This document shows positions 1-6,737 of a stretch of 43,865 nucleotides of DNA, in pieces. Made by a program: the position numbers and the translations under genes. Source of the stretch: a virus; IMG/VR virus record IMGVR_UViG_3300017613_001114, positions 1 to 43,865 of that record; one strand, 5' to 3'. The notes beneath the pieces are model-generated. The model saw nothing but the letters and a program-made list of their open reading frames with translations. It was not told the origin of the DNA and did no database searches. The stretch's first letter is position 1. Each line of letters opens with the position of its first letter.

Positions 1-31
1 ATCCCCCCACACCTCGATTAAGGACACTTCG

Positions 32-322
32 TTGGATGATACTGAAAAACTCAAAAGGCTAAGGATAAAGCGGGAGGCTCTTTGGGAGAAGATAAAAAAG
101 CGGAAAAGAACTTACAACAACGCATATAGAATCTACTCTCGTCAAAAAGGACAATATGAAGAACTTCTCCACAACTACAAAAAACTGGATTATGAAATGG
201 CTGAAGTCGACGGCAGATTGAAGGTTATAGATAAAGAAGCCGTCCGGGTGTCAAACTATTTAAAGAAGATGACTGACAAACAACGCGAGGAACTGCTAAA
301 ATCATTGAAGGAGCTTCTTTAA
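32..322 (+). CDS. small coiled-coil protein, possibly cut at the window edge
   Basis: I do not recognise this 96-residue protein. It is rich in Lys, Glu, Arg and Leu and should be almost entirely helical, with heptad-like spacing through the middle suggesting a coiled coil. The start shown is TTG at 32, with AAGGA about 8 bases upstream. The frame stays open to base 2 of the window, so the real start could lie outside. The last 18 residues carry a Met-x-Asp-x-Gln-Arg-x-x-Leu-Leu-x-x-Leu pattern that recurs at the C-termini of the proteins at 475-807 and 4940-5161. A consensus promoter follows the gene directly, so it ends an upstream unit. Function is unknown. Confidence 0.55.
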   Translation: MDDTEKLKRLRIKREALWEKIKKRKRTYNNAYRIYSRQKGQYEELLHNYKKLDYEMAEVDGRLKVIDKEAVRVSNYLKKMTDKQREELLKSLKELL

Positions 323-340
323 AAAGATTTAAAAAAACCA

Positions 341-369
341 TTGACACCTACGAAAACTTATGTTATAAT
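341..369 (+). promoter_or_regulatory. consensus sigma-70 promoter
   Basis: TTGACA at 341-346 and TATAAT at 364-369 are separated by exactly 17 bases, a perfect match to the bacterial housekeeping promoter. Transcription should start near 376, giving a leader of about 100 bases before the gene at 475. It lies in a 152-base gap between genes. Host polymerase would use it at once after infection, so this is probably a major early promoter. Confidence 0.9.
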
Positions 370-389
370 ATTTTCAACAATGGTCAGTA

Positions 390-467
390 GCAGGTCACTT
401 TGAGCCCAGAGGCGGTGGTCTTTTCTTCGTTCACGACCTGCCCTATACCATAACTCAAAGAAAGGAG
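390..467 (+). promoter_or_regulatory. structured 5' leader, possible H-type pseudoknot before the ribosome site
   Basis: Two perfect 7-bp complementarities interlock in this leader. GCAGGTC at 390-396 pairs with GACCTGC at 435-441. CTTTGAG at 398-404, inside the first loop, pairs with CTCAAAG at 454-460, outside it. The order gives an H-type pseudoknot with loops of 1, 30 and 12 bases. The second helix ends directly against the Shine-Dalgarno AAAGGAG at 461-467. The geometry suggests translational control of the gene at 475. Single 7-bp matches in about 100 bases are not rare by chance, so this is a candidate only. Confidence 0.4.
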
Positions 468-474
468 CAAAACT

Positions 475-807
475 ATGGGAGCAATTGAAGTAACTGCGAA
501 GAAAGGCGACAAGGCTTGTGCTGTACCTTACGATTTCGGTGATGATCTTAAGGGTATGATAGCCAAATACTCTGACGAAGTCGTTTTCTCCAACGCTCGT
601 GCAAATATGAAGATAGTTCTACAGGCAGGGCTCAGGCGCTGTTTGGAGCATGACAAAGATCCTCATGAATTCGCATCACGGTTTATTCCGGGCGTTGTAA
701 CAGCTGCTGCTGCTGTCGATCCTGTCGTTGCGATGAAAGCCAAGTTCGCTACTATGGACGACACAGAAAAAGCACAGTTCTTGAAAGATTTGAAAGCTGG
801 GAAGTAG
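475..807 (+). CDS. early protein of unknown function, single-gene unit
   Basis: This 110-residue protein is not recognised. It has a mixed N-terminal half, a helical middle and an Ala/Val-rich stretch near residues 77-90. Its C-terminus (Met-Asp-Asp-Thr-Glu-Lys-x-x-Phe-Leu-x-x-Leu) resembles those of the proteins at 32-322 and 4940-5161. The ATG follows AAAGGAG. The gene stands alone between a consensus sigma-70 promoter with a long leader and a strong intrinsic terminator, so it is probably made early and in quantity, as host-takeover or abundant DNA-binding proteins often are. That role is inferred from context only. Confidence 0.85.
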   Translation: MGAIEVTAKKGDKACAVPYDFGDDLKGMIAKYSDEVVFSNARANMKIVLQAGLRRCLEHDKDPHEFASRFIPGVVTAAAAVDPVVAMKAKFATMDDTEKAQFLKDLKAGK

Positions 808-831
808 CTTCATCGGGAGGCTACCACCAAC

Positions 832-870
832 GGGACAGACCTTAAAGGCATCGGGTCTGTCCCTTTTTTT
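832..870 (+). terminator. Rho-independent terminator
   Basis: GGGACAGACC at 832-841 pairs perfectly with GGTCTGTCCC at 854-863 around a 12-base loop and is followed by seven T residues. This is a textbook intrinsic terminator 24 bases after the stop at 807. It closes the one-gene early unit and separates it from the ligase. Confidence 0.93.
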
Positions 871-906
871 GCCTTTAAACTCCAACAATTTTGTTAAGGA
901 GAACTA

Positions 907-1812
907 ATGTCAAGACGAAAAGGAATAATGCTGTGTTACCCGTTTGAAGAAAAGCGTCTTGCGAAGTGGAATCCGCCATACCTTGTTCAACCTAAACTCG
1001 ATGGAGATAGATGCAAAACCATCTACCTCACTGACCCTTCTGGAGCTATAGACCTATTGAGTCCTACTTTACTTTCTAGCGAAGAAAACACAATAAGTTC
1101 TGTCCCTCATATCAACCAAGCTATAGTAGCCCAAGGACTTATCGGTCAGCCTCTGGACGGTGAACTTTATATCCACGGCAGAACTACAGACGGAGAAAAC
1201 GGTATTCGCTCTATAAGCAGTCGAACGGTAAACATACATCAAGACCATGAAGCTATGGAATACCACATCTTCGACCTCGCATCTGACGAGCCTCAGTGGA
1301 AAAGAACAAGAAGACTTCTAGACATGAACGTTCACCCTCCATTGAAGATAGTACCGTCAGCTATGGCTAATGATCTAGACGAAGTTATAATAGCCAACGA
1401 TATGTATGTAGAGATGGGCTACGAAGGTATTATAGTCCGCCATATGGATGCTCCTTATATCAAACGTAGGTCTACCTTCGTTATGAAGTTCAAACCCAAA
1501 AAGAAGGATTATTATCTTATCTCCGACATCCATGAGGCTTTTACTAAAGACACGAAAGAACCCAAAGGAATGGCTGGAGCTATCGAGTGTATTGACGACA
1601 TGGGTACTACATTCCGTACAGCACCTGGCATTGGCTGGACAGAAGAAGCTAAGAAAAGACTTTGGCATAAGAGGAAAGATATGATAGGTAGATGGTGTGA
1701 AGTTCACTATCAAAACATCACGTCGGGTAAGAATGTTCCGCGTTTTGGTAGGTTTGTCGAGATCGTAGACGTAAACCCGGAAAAGGTAAGTCCTATTGAC
1801 TTGCCAGTTTGA
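907..1812 (+). CDS. ATP-dependent DNA ligase
   Basis: This 301-residue protein seals nicks in duplex DNA using ATP, joining replication and recombination intermediates in the cytoplasm. The nucleotidyltransferase motifs appear in order: motif I KLDGDR at residues 30-35, where Lys30 would carry the AMP; motif III LDGELY at 83-88; a YHIFDL segment near 118-123; motif IV EGIIVR from 173; and motif V with Lys194 and Lys196. The remaining ~90 residues fit the OB-fold. The size matches compact phage ligases without extra domains. The ATG follows AAGGAGA. It is the first gene after the terminator at 832-870 and probably starts the replication operon, although no promoter was seen in the gap. Confidence 0.93.
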   Translation: MSRRKGIMLCYPFEEKRLAKWNPPYLVQPKLDGDRCKTIYLTDPSGAIDLLSPTLLSSEENTISSVPHINQAIVAQGLIGQPLDGELYIHGRTTDGENGIRSISSRTVNIHQDHEAMEYHIFDLASDEPQWKRTRRLLDMNVHPPLKIVPSAMANDLDEVIIANDMYVEMGYEGIIVRHMDAPYIKRRSTFVMKFKPKKKDYYLISDIHEAFTKDTKEPKGMAGAIECIDDMGTTFRTAPGIGWTEEAKKRLWHKRKDMIGRWCEVHYQNITSGKNVPRFGRFVEIVDVNPEKVSPIDLPV

Positions 1813-1823
1813 AAGGAGGTTAA

Positions 1824-2768
1824 ATGGTACCTAAAGAAAACCCAACTTGGGTCATAATAGACTCTTCCAAAATGCAAACCTACCTAGAATGCCCTCGGCT
1901 CTATTTCTACCAATACGTTCTAGGTTGGCGTTCTGTCTTTCCGAACAACCACCTTGTGTTTGGCGAAGCTTGGCACTTACCGATGGAACATCTGCTACTC
2001 AACGGATACAGCGACGATATTGTTATTGAAGGTTACAACTTGTTCGAAAATCACTACCGCAAAGTATTCAACCCAGACACAGACGAAATGTTCAAGAGCA
2101 AAACACCTGCCAACGCATTCTTGGCTTTAGGTCTTTACGCCAGCCATATGGATTATCGTAGGGACTTGAGCAAGTACGAAGTCCTTTACACTGAAATCGC
2201 TGGCAGTGTAGCTATTAGCGATAGCAAGTTGATGTACTTCCGGATGGACTCCATCTTACGCAACAGGATGACTGATAAAAAGTTCTCACTTGAACATAAA
2301 ACTGGCTCTCGTCTCTGGATGTGGGCGGAGCAGTGGCCTCTTTCCATCCAAACTGGCACCTACACCCACGTGCTTCATTGTCTATTCCCTTTTGGACAGG
2401 TGGAAGGTGTTACCATGAACGGAACCTTTTTTATGAACAGGAAGAAAGACCCCATCGAATTCTATCGCTTTCCGGTTGGTCGTACTACTGATCAGATGCA
2501 AGTATGGCTTGATACTGTTAACTATTACTACGAAGACATAGTCCGCAACATGGAGATGCTTTCGGATGCGAAAGAAGAAGACGAAGTCTTGTTTGCCTTC
2601 CCGCTTCGCCCGACAAGTTGTCTAAACTATGGTCGCATCTGTGCTTTCAATGACTATTGCAACGCGTGGCAGAACCCGTTACAAAAATGCTTTGAACCTC
2701 CACTCGGCTTCGAGATTGATTTCTGGAATCCTATGGAACGTGAGGCAAAGGAGATAATGAATCTATGA
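1824..2768 (+). CDS. Cas4/RecB-like PD-(D/E)XK nuclease with probable iron-sulfur cluster
   Basis: A 314-residue exonuclease-like protein of the PDDEXK_1 (RecB/Cas4) group. Visible features are an N-terminal LECPRLYFY box with Cys23, an acidic strand with Asp142, the catalytic EHK signature (Glu157, Lys159), and a C-terminal cluster of Cys266, Cys273 and Cys279. One early and three late cysteines is the layout of the 4Fe-4S cluster in AddB and Cas4 nucleases. In phages such proteins resect DNA ends to give single strands for annealing. The ATPase and SSB-like genes downstream support that role. Its end overlaps the next start by 4 bases (ATGA). No Cas1/Cas2 or CRISPR array is present, so it is not a CRISPR gene here. 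Confidence 0.85.
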   Translation: MVPKENPTWVIIDSSKMQTYLECPRLYFYQYVLGWRSVFPNNHLVFGEAWHLPMEHLLLNGYSDDIVIEGYNLFENHYRKVFNPDTDEMFKSKTPANAFLALGLYASHMDYRRDLSKYEVLYTEIAGSVAISDSKLMYFRMDSILRNRMTDKKFSLEHKTGSRLWMWAEQWPLSIQTGTYTHVLHCLFPFGQVEGVTMNGTFFMNRKKDPIEFYRFPVGRTTDQMQVWLDTVNYYYEDIVRNMEMLSDAKEEDEVLFAFPLRPTSCLNYGRICAFNDYCNAWQNPLQKCFEPPLGFEIDFWNPMEREAKEIMNL

Positions 2769-3565
2769 CAGATAACTTCCTTGAAATAAAAAAATCTATC
2801 GAAGAAATAAAAAAGCGCTACGCAGAAGACCCTCGCCAACAAGCTTTCAATGCCTTAATCCTTGGCGAACATGGAAGTGGTAAAACCTTCCTCCTCCGCA
2901 CTGCTCGCAAACCTGTCCACATCGACAGCTTTGACCCTGGAGGTTCCAAAGGCTTACGTGACTATATTGAAAAGGGCGAAATCGTGGTGGATGCTAGATG
3001 GGAAGCTGAAGACCCTTTAAAGCCCTTTGCCTACGACGAGTGGCGAAGAGTAATGGAAGACCGGATTAGAATGGGTTACTTTGACCACTTCGGAACCTAC
3101 TGCCTTGACGGCTCTACCACTTGGTCTGAAGCTATTATGAACAAGATCTTAAAACGTGCTGGCATTGCCGGTGACCCTCCGCGCTGGGCAAAGGATTATG
3201 TTCCACAGAAAATAGAGATAAGAAACTGGCTCAAACGTTGTCTTGCTCTACCCTGTGACTTTATTCTAACTGGTCATCTTGAGGGCTACCCAGATGATGT
3301 TACTGGTGGAATGTCCTATCGCTTTATGACGACCGGAAAAGGGACAATAACTATACCACTCAACTTTGACGAGATATATGTTATGTCACCTAGAGAAACA
3401 TCTAAGGGTGTAGAATATAGAATCTTGACCGAGGCAACTGGAAGAGATGTGGCAAGGAGTCGTCTCTCAAAGGGTGGTAAGCTTGGGATATACGAAAAGC
3501 CTGATCTGAAAGAGATACTAAAGAAGGCAGGAATGTCCACCGAAGACAAACCTTTATTTAAATAG
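2765..3565 (+). CDS. Sak4-like RecA-fold ATPase (AAA_24 type)
   Basis: This 266-residue protein has a Walker A motif GEHGSGKT at residues 34-41, and a hydrophobic strand ending in Leu-Asp-Gly near 117-119 that may serve as Walker B. A DFILTGH strand lies in the C-terminal half. The pattern fits the phage nucleotide-binding family (AAA_24) to which Sak4 single-strand annealing proteins belong. Sak4 proteins act with a phage SSB in homologous recombination, and an SSB-like gene lies one gene downstream beyond an HNH gene. Start overlap with the nuclease gene implies coupled translation. Confidence 0.82.
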   Translation: MTDNFLEIKKSIEEIKKRYAEDPRQQAFNALILGEHGSGKTFLLRTARKPVHIDSFDPGGSKGLRDYIEKGEIVVDARWEAEDPLKPFAYDEWRRVMEDRIRMGYFDHFGTYCLDGSTTWSEAIMNKILKRAGIAGDPPRWAKDYVPQKIEIRNWLKRCLALPCDFILTGHLEGYPDDVTGGMSYRFMTTGKGTITIPLNFDEIYVMSPRETSKGVEYRILTEATGRDVARSRLSKGGKLGIYEKPDLKEILKKAGMSTEDKPLFK

Positions 3566-3573
3566 GAGGATTT

Positions 3574-4038
3574 ATGAACAAGGCAATAGACAGCGAAAGA
3601 TTCTGGGCGACGGTAGATATCGGTGCGGAAGACGATTGTTGGGAGTGGAAAGCATCTAAGCATAACAGACAAGGGTATGGAATGTTAAGAGTCTACGGCA
3701 AGAAAACATATGCTCACAGGTATGCTCTTCTAGGTGAGGACTGCTTGGTAGATAAAGTCCACGTTCTACACAAGTGTGACAGACCAGCCTGCTGTAACCC
3801 TAAGCATTTATATAAGGGAACTCACGCCCAGAACATGGCGGACAGAGACGACAGGTTAGACTATGATAGAAGAAATTTATTAAACAGAACACTTAAAGAT
3901 GGAGAAGTTTGGTTGATTAAGAAACTGTTAATCGAGGGGAGGTATGCAAATTCTTATATAGCAAAGATGTTTAGAGCTAATAGACACACAATAAAAAGAA
4001 TTAATTCTGGAGCAACTTACAAAGAAATAACAGTATAA
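3574..4038 (+). CDS. HNH endonuclease with C-terminal helix-turn-helix
   Basis: A 154-residue protein with the core of phage HNH_3-type endonucleases: a CWEWKASKHNRQGYG strand region, VLHKCDRPACCNPKHL with the HNH His and zinc-binding cysteines, then GTHAQNMADR. The last ~45 residues look like a helix-turn-helix (YIAKMFRANRHTIKRI) that could give site recognition. This domain order is common in free-standing homing endonucleases. The gene lies between the Sak4-like ATPase and the SSB-like gene, which usually go together, so it is probably an insertion. The start follows AGGAGG. It is a different subtype from the HNH genes at 7042 and 10500. Confidence 0.88.
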   Translation: MNKAIDSERFWATVDIGAEDDCWEWKASKHNRQGYGMLRVYGKKTYAHRYALLGEDCLVDKVHVLHKCDRPACCNPKHLYKGTHAQNMADRDDRLDYDRRNLLNRTLKDGEVWLIKKLLIEGRYANSYIAKMFRANRHTIKRINSGATYKEITV

Positions 4039-4049
4039 GGAGGTAAAAC

Positions 4050-4457
4050 ATGAGTTCAATCCTAGACTTAACAGATGTAAATCTCGACGACCATCAAGAA
4101 CTAACAACGGTAAAAGCCGGTGAGGAGTACAAGCTCCGCATCATTTCTGTTCTCCAAGGCACTGACAAGAACAACAAAGAATACATCATGCCCTTTTTTG
4201 AGGTAGAAGGCGAACCCACTTGTAAAGAATTCGGCGACTATATGCCTATACCTAACAAAAGTGATATGTCGGAGAAGGAAATAAACCTCGCCAAAATTCG
4301 GATGGTAGCGTTCTTCACTGCCTTCGGTATCGACTATTCCCGTGAGATCAACTTTGAAGACCAAGTAGGTCAAACTGGATGGGGGATCTTGGGAATGGGC
4401 AAGGATCAACAAGATGAGCCTGTGAATAAGGTAAACAAGTACATTGCCGGGCGTTAA
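4050..4457 (+). CDS. probable single-stranded DNA-binding protein (DUF669-like)
   Basis: A 135-residue protein with an acidic start, a KAGEEYKLRII strand, polar beta strands, and a closing GWGILGMGKDQQDEPVNKV region. This is the general layout of phage DUF669/SSB-like proteins that accompany Sak4-type ATPases. It would coat single strands made by the nuclease and load the recombinase. Identification rests on overall pattern and neighbours, not on a catalytic signature. ATG follows a strong AAGGAGGT. One base separates its stop from the first 23-bp palindrome. Confidence 0.65.
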   Translation: MSSILDLTDVNLDDHQELTTVKAGEEYKLRIISVLQGTDKNNKEYIMPFFEVEGEPTCKEFGDYMPIPNKSDMSEKEINLAKIRMVAFFTAFGIDYSREINFEDQVGQTGWGILGMGKDQQDEPVNKVNKYIAGR

Positions 4458-4458
4458 C

Positions 4459-4481
4459 CTATGTTAATTTAATTACCATAG
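4459..4481. repeat. 23-bp palindrome, copy 1
   Basis: Arms CTATGTTAATT and AATTACCATAG around a central T, with one arm mismatch (T versus G at arm position 6). It begins one base after the stop of the SSB-like gene and touches the 5' end of the first tRNA-like element. In the reading direction it is followed by AGGGC. Confidence 0.95.
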
Positions 4482-4549
4482 AGGGCAGTGGCAGTTTCAG
4501 GTGGTGGTTGGTTGGGTTTGCTTAACAGGTTCAATCCCTGGCTGCCCTC
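4482..4549 (+). tRNA. tRNA-like element, probably degenerate
   Basis: AGGGCAG at 4482-4488 pairs perfectly with CTGCCCT at 4542-4548 as an acceptor stem. A T-arm is visible: CAGG, loop TTCAATC, CCTG. Position 8 is T. The D-arm is only weakly formed and I cannot fold a normal five-pair anticodon stem with a seven-base loop in the remaining space. A TGC triplet lies where an anticodon might be. CCA is not encoded. At 68 bases it is short. It may be a decayed tRNA, an unusual tRNA or a tRNA mimic. Confidence 0.35.
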
Positions 4550-4555
4550 TAAAAT

Positions 4556-4713
4556 GGAACGGGTGGCGGAATGGTATACGCCGTGAATCTCGGGAGGGGT
4601 TATGGGTGCTCCTTGAAAGTAACACGGGCTTTCAAAAGCGGTTTCATCATAAGAGGCTGTCAACCGAGAACCGAAGGCCTCTACGTGGGTTCGAATCCCA
4701 CCCCGTTCCACCA
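4556..4713 (+). tRNA. tRNA-like gene with an internal insertion of about 60-70 bases
   Basis: The two ends are clearly tRNA. GGAACGGG at 4556-4563 pairs with CCCGTTCC at 4702-4709, followed by A and an encoded CCA. A D-arm GGCG/CGCC encloses an AATGGTATA loop, and the T-arm is perfect (GTGGG, TTCGAAT, CCCAC). The D-arm resembles tRNA-Leu. However, 158 bases is far more than the ~85 of a class II tRNA. The interior contains hairpins TTGAAAG/CTTTCAA (4613-4635) and AGAGGC/GCCTCT (4654-4681). A pairing of CTCGG (4589-4593) with CCGAG (4664-4668) presents a loop CTGTCAA with GTC in anticodon position. The anticodon and any intron borders are unresolved. Confidence 0.6.
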
Positions 4714-4728
4714 TTTAGGAGACAACTA

Positions 4729-4956
4729 GTGTACAAACCTCGACTAACAGTCCAAATAACTGAACAACAATTCGATGGACTCCGCAAGCACCTCGAGTTC
4801 GGGATGCAGAAGCTTTTGTTCGGAGTAATAATAGATGATCTTCTCGAGCTCTTTGAAAGATATGGACCGGAAAAAGTTATCGGGGCGTTAGTTGAGAAGG
4901 CTATTAGTTTGAAAGACATATCTAAACTGGACTTGAAAAATGGCAACAATAGATGA
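4729..4956 (+). CDS. small helical phage protein of unknown function
   Basis: A 75-residue protein starting at GTG 4729, about 6 bases after AGGAGA. The frame is open further upstream, but that part would run through both tRNA-like elements, so the GTG is preferred. The N-terminus looks like a short strand followed by helices, and the middle (IIDDLLELFERYGPEKVIGALVEKAI) is strongly amphipathic. It resembles small conserved phage proteins found beside replication genes, but I cannot name a family. It overlaps the next gene by 17 bases. Confidence 0.7.
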   Translation: MYKPRLTVQITEQQFDGLRKHLEFGMQKLLFGVIIDDLLELFERYGPEKVIGALVEKAISLKDISKLDLKNGNNR

Positions 4957-5161
4957 CCTAAACACCTCCATCACCGAAATGGAACACGAACGCTTGACTA
5001 AACTCTTTCTCGAAATCCGCTCTTCCCGCCGGATTAAGAAGAAAAAACCTACAACCACGTCTAAAAAACCCAAACCTGAGATGTCCGCAGAAGCACTTGT
5101 ATCTTCAATGTCAAAAGATCAAAAGAGCAAGTTATTGGCTGAGTTAGAAGAAATGTTGTAA
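4940..5161 (+). CDS. small charged protein with shared C-terminal motif
   Basis: A 73-residue protein of unknown function. Residues 30-48 are a Lys/Thr/Pro-rich linker that should be disordered and could bind nucleic acid. The last ~18 residues (Ser-Met-Ser-Lys-Asp-Gln-Lys-x-x-Leu-Leu-x-x-Leu) match the C-terminal pattern of the proteins at 32-322 and 475-807. The shared tail may be a docking helix for a common partner. The ATG lies inside the preceding gene, so translation may be coupled. Confidence 0.7.
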   Translation: MATIDDLNTSITEMEHERLTKLFLEIRSSRRIKKKKPTTTSKKPKPEMSAEALVSSMSKDQKSKLLAELEEML

Positions 5162-5200
5162 TTTGTTGTTTTAATATAACTGGAAAAATCGGAGCAGAAC

Positions 5201-6535
5201 ATGAAACTGGGACTAGTAAAGATTTCGAAAATCGATCTGGGCGACCGCGCGCGTGAAGACTATAAAGACCTTGACTCCCTCGCACAATCTATTAAAGACC
5301 GTGAACTCATTAACCCTATCGCTGTATCTATTCATCCCGTAGTTGAGGACGGTTATCTAATGGCAGCTGGTGGGAGACGTTTGGCTGCTTGTAAACTATT
5401 AGATTGGGAAGAAATACCTTGTCGGATTTATGACCACGTGCTTTCCAACTTGGAACTCTTTTCAATCGAGTTAGAGGAGAACATTAAACGGGAGGATTTA
5501 GAATATCATGAAGAAGTCAAACTTAAGAAGAAGATCCATGAGATACAAGTTGAAATACATGGAGAAAAGACTTCAACAACGCCTGACGCACCTGGAATTT
5601 CTATGCGGGACACCGCGAAGCTACTTGGAATATCTCATGCGAAACTCTCAGACGACATCGCGCTCGCAAGAGCTATGGAAACGTATCCAGAACTACAACT
5701 CGATGATTGTAAGAATCGGCAGGAGGCTATCAAGCTAAAACAAAAAGCTGAAGACGCTGTAGTCAGACAAGTATTGGCTAAAAAAGCTGAAGAAATAATG
5801 GGCAAGGAAGATACGTTTAGGTCACGTCTTTCCGATGCTTATGTTATCAAAGATTTCTTTGAGGGTGTTAAGCAGATACCTGACGGGATTATGGATTTGA
5901 TAGAGATAGACCCACCTTACGCTATTGATCTTGGTAAGGTGAAGAAAGTAAACAAAGACATACGTGTTTCAAACTATGACTATGGGGAGGAAGGTTATGA
6001 AGAAGTTACAGCAGACGGATACCCTGCATTTATGCAAAGGACCTTTCGAGAATGCTATCGTGTTGCGAGTCCAAACTCATGGCTTATCTGCTGGCACGCA
6101 TGGGACTGGGCAGACGACATGTTCGGGTGGCTTATTGAGTCAGGATTCGATTCTATCAGAATACCGGGTGTGTGGCGAAAGAAGACTGGACAGAGTAATA
6201 ACCCGACAATCCGACTCGCCAACTGCAACGAGCCTTTCCTGTATGCCTGGAAAGGAAGCCCCACCCTCGCCCGCCCAGGAATGACCAACGGCTTTGACCA
6301 CGACCCTGTCCCACCACAATACAAGATCCATCCAACCGAACGACCTATTACTTTAATGGACGACATTCTAACTACCTTCGCAATTGAAGGTTCAAGAGTT
6401 CTCGTACCTTTTGCTGGCAGTGGTAACACTATGATCTCCGCCGCTGGTAATAAGATGGTTCCACTTGGGTTTGATATTAGTCAGCAGTTTAAAGACGGTT
6501 ATGTTATACGGGTGAAGGAGATGTTTAGTGGCTAA
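5201..6535 (+). CDS. ParB-domain / DNA N6-adenine methyltransferase fusion
   Basis: A 444-residue two-domain protein. Residues ~1-110 are ParB/Sulfiredoxin-like: an opening DSLAQSIKDRELINPIAV segment, AAGGRRLAA near 55-63 and ENIKREDL near 94. A helix-turn-helix-like SMRDTAKLLGISHAKLSDD follows. The C-terminal half is a methyltransferase with the catalytic DPPY at 237-240 and later FAGSGNT from Phe404, preceded by HPTERP. Catalytic motif before SAM motif is the beta-class order. DPPY points to adenine-N6. Such fusions are known in phages, where they protect phage DNA from host restriction or mark it. No matching restriction enzyme is nearby. ATG follows CGGAG. Confidence 0.88.
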   Translation: MKLGLVKISKIDLGDRAREDYKDLDSLAQSIKDRELINPIAVSIHPVVEDGYLMAAGGRRLAACKLLDWEEIPCRIYDHVLSNLELFSIELEENIKREDLEYHEEVKLKKKIHEIQVEIHGEKTSTTPDAPGISMRDTAKLLGISHAKLSDDIALARAMETYPELQLDDCKNRQEAIKLKQKAEDAVVRQVLAKKAEEIMGKEDTFRSRLSDAYVIKDFFEGVKQIPDGIMDLIEIDPPYAIDLGKVKKVNKDIRVSNYDYGEEGYEEVTADGYPAFMQRTFRECYRVASPNSWLICWHAWDWADDMFGWLIESGFDSIRIPGVWRKKTGQSNNPTIRLANCNEPFLYAWKGSPTLARPGMTNGFDHDPVPPQYKIHPTERPITLMDDILTTFAIEGSRVLVPFAGSGNTMISAAGNKMVPLGFDISQQFKDGYVIRVKEMFSG

Positions 6536-6737
6536 TACAAAGGTAGTAATCTACAAACAAAGAGATAAATACTTCTGGGCTATGCAGACACAAAGGTTCA
6601 GAATGTCAAGCAAACACTCCTACGCCACAAAGGGTGGTTGTAAAAGATCTGTGATCTCATTTATTGAGAAGCATAAGTTTGACTACTGGGGTGTAGATAT
6701 TAAATATAGAGACTTTGATGAAGGAGGAGAAACATGA
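6528..6737 (+). CDS. small basic protein of unknown function
   Basis: A 69-residue Lys/Tyr/Phe-rich protein starting at GTG 6528 inside the end of the methyltransferase gene, with GAAGGAG upstream. The pattern of short strands followed by a helix (YATKGGCKRSVISFIEKH) faintly recalls DUF1508/YegP-like folds, but this is only an impression. It overlaps the next gene by four bases. Confidence 0.65.
   Translation: MANTKVVIYKQRDKYFWAMQTQRFRMSSKHSYATKGGCKRSVISFIEKHKFDYWGVDIKYRDFDEGGET

Noticed and set aside
1824-2768. Cas4-like gene as part of a CRISPR system
   Set aside because: No arrays or other cas genes. The neighbours are phage recombination genes, which explain it better.
4556-4713. tRNA gene as a phage integration (att) site
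   Set aside because: No integrase, excisionase or repressor gene is seen, and no second copy of the tRNA end was noticed.
4501-4956. One long rightward reading frame as a 151-residue protein
   Set aside because: Its first half runs through both tRNA-like elements. The GTG at 4729 with AGGAGA upstream gives a better gene.
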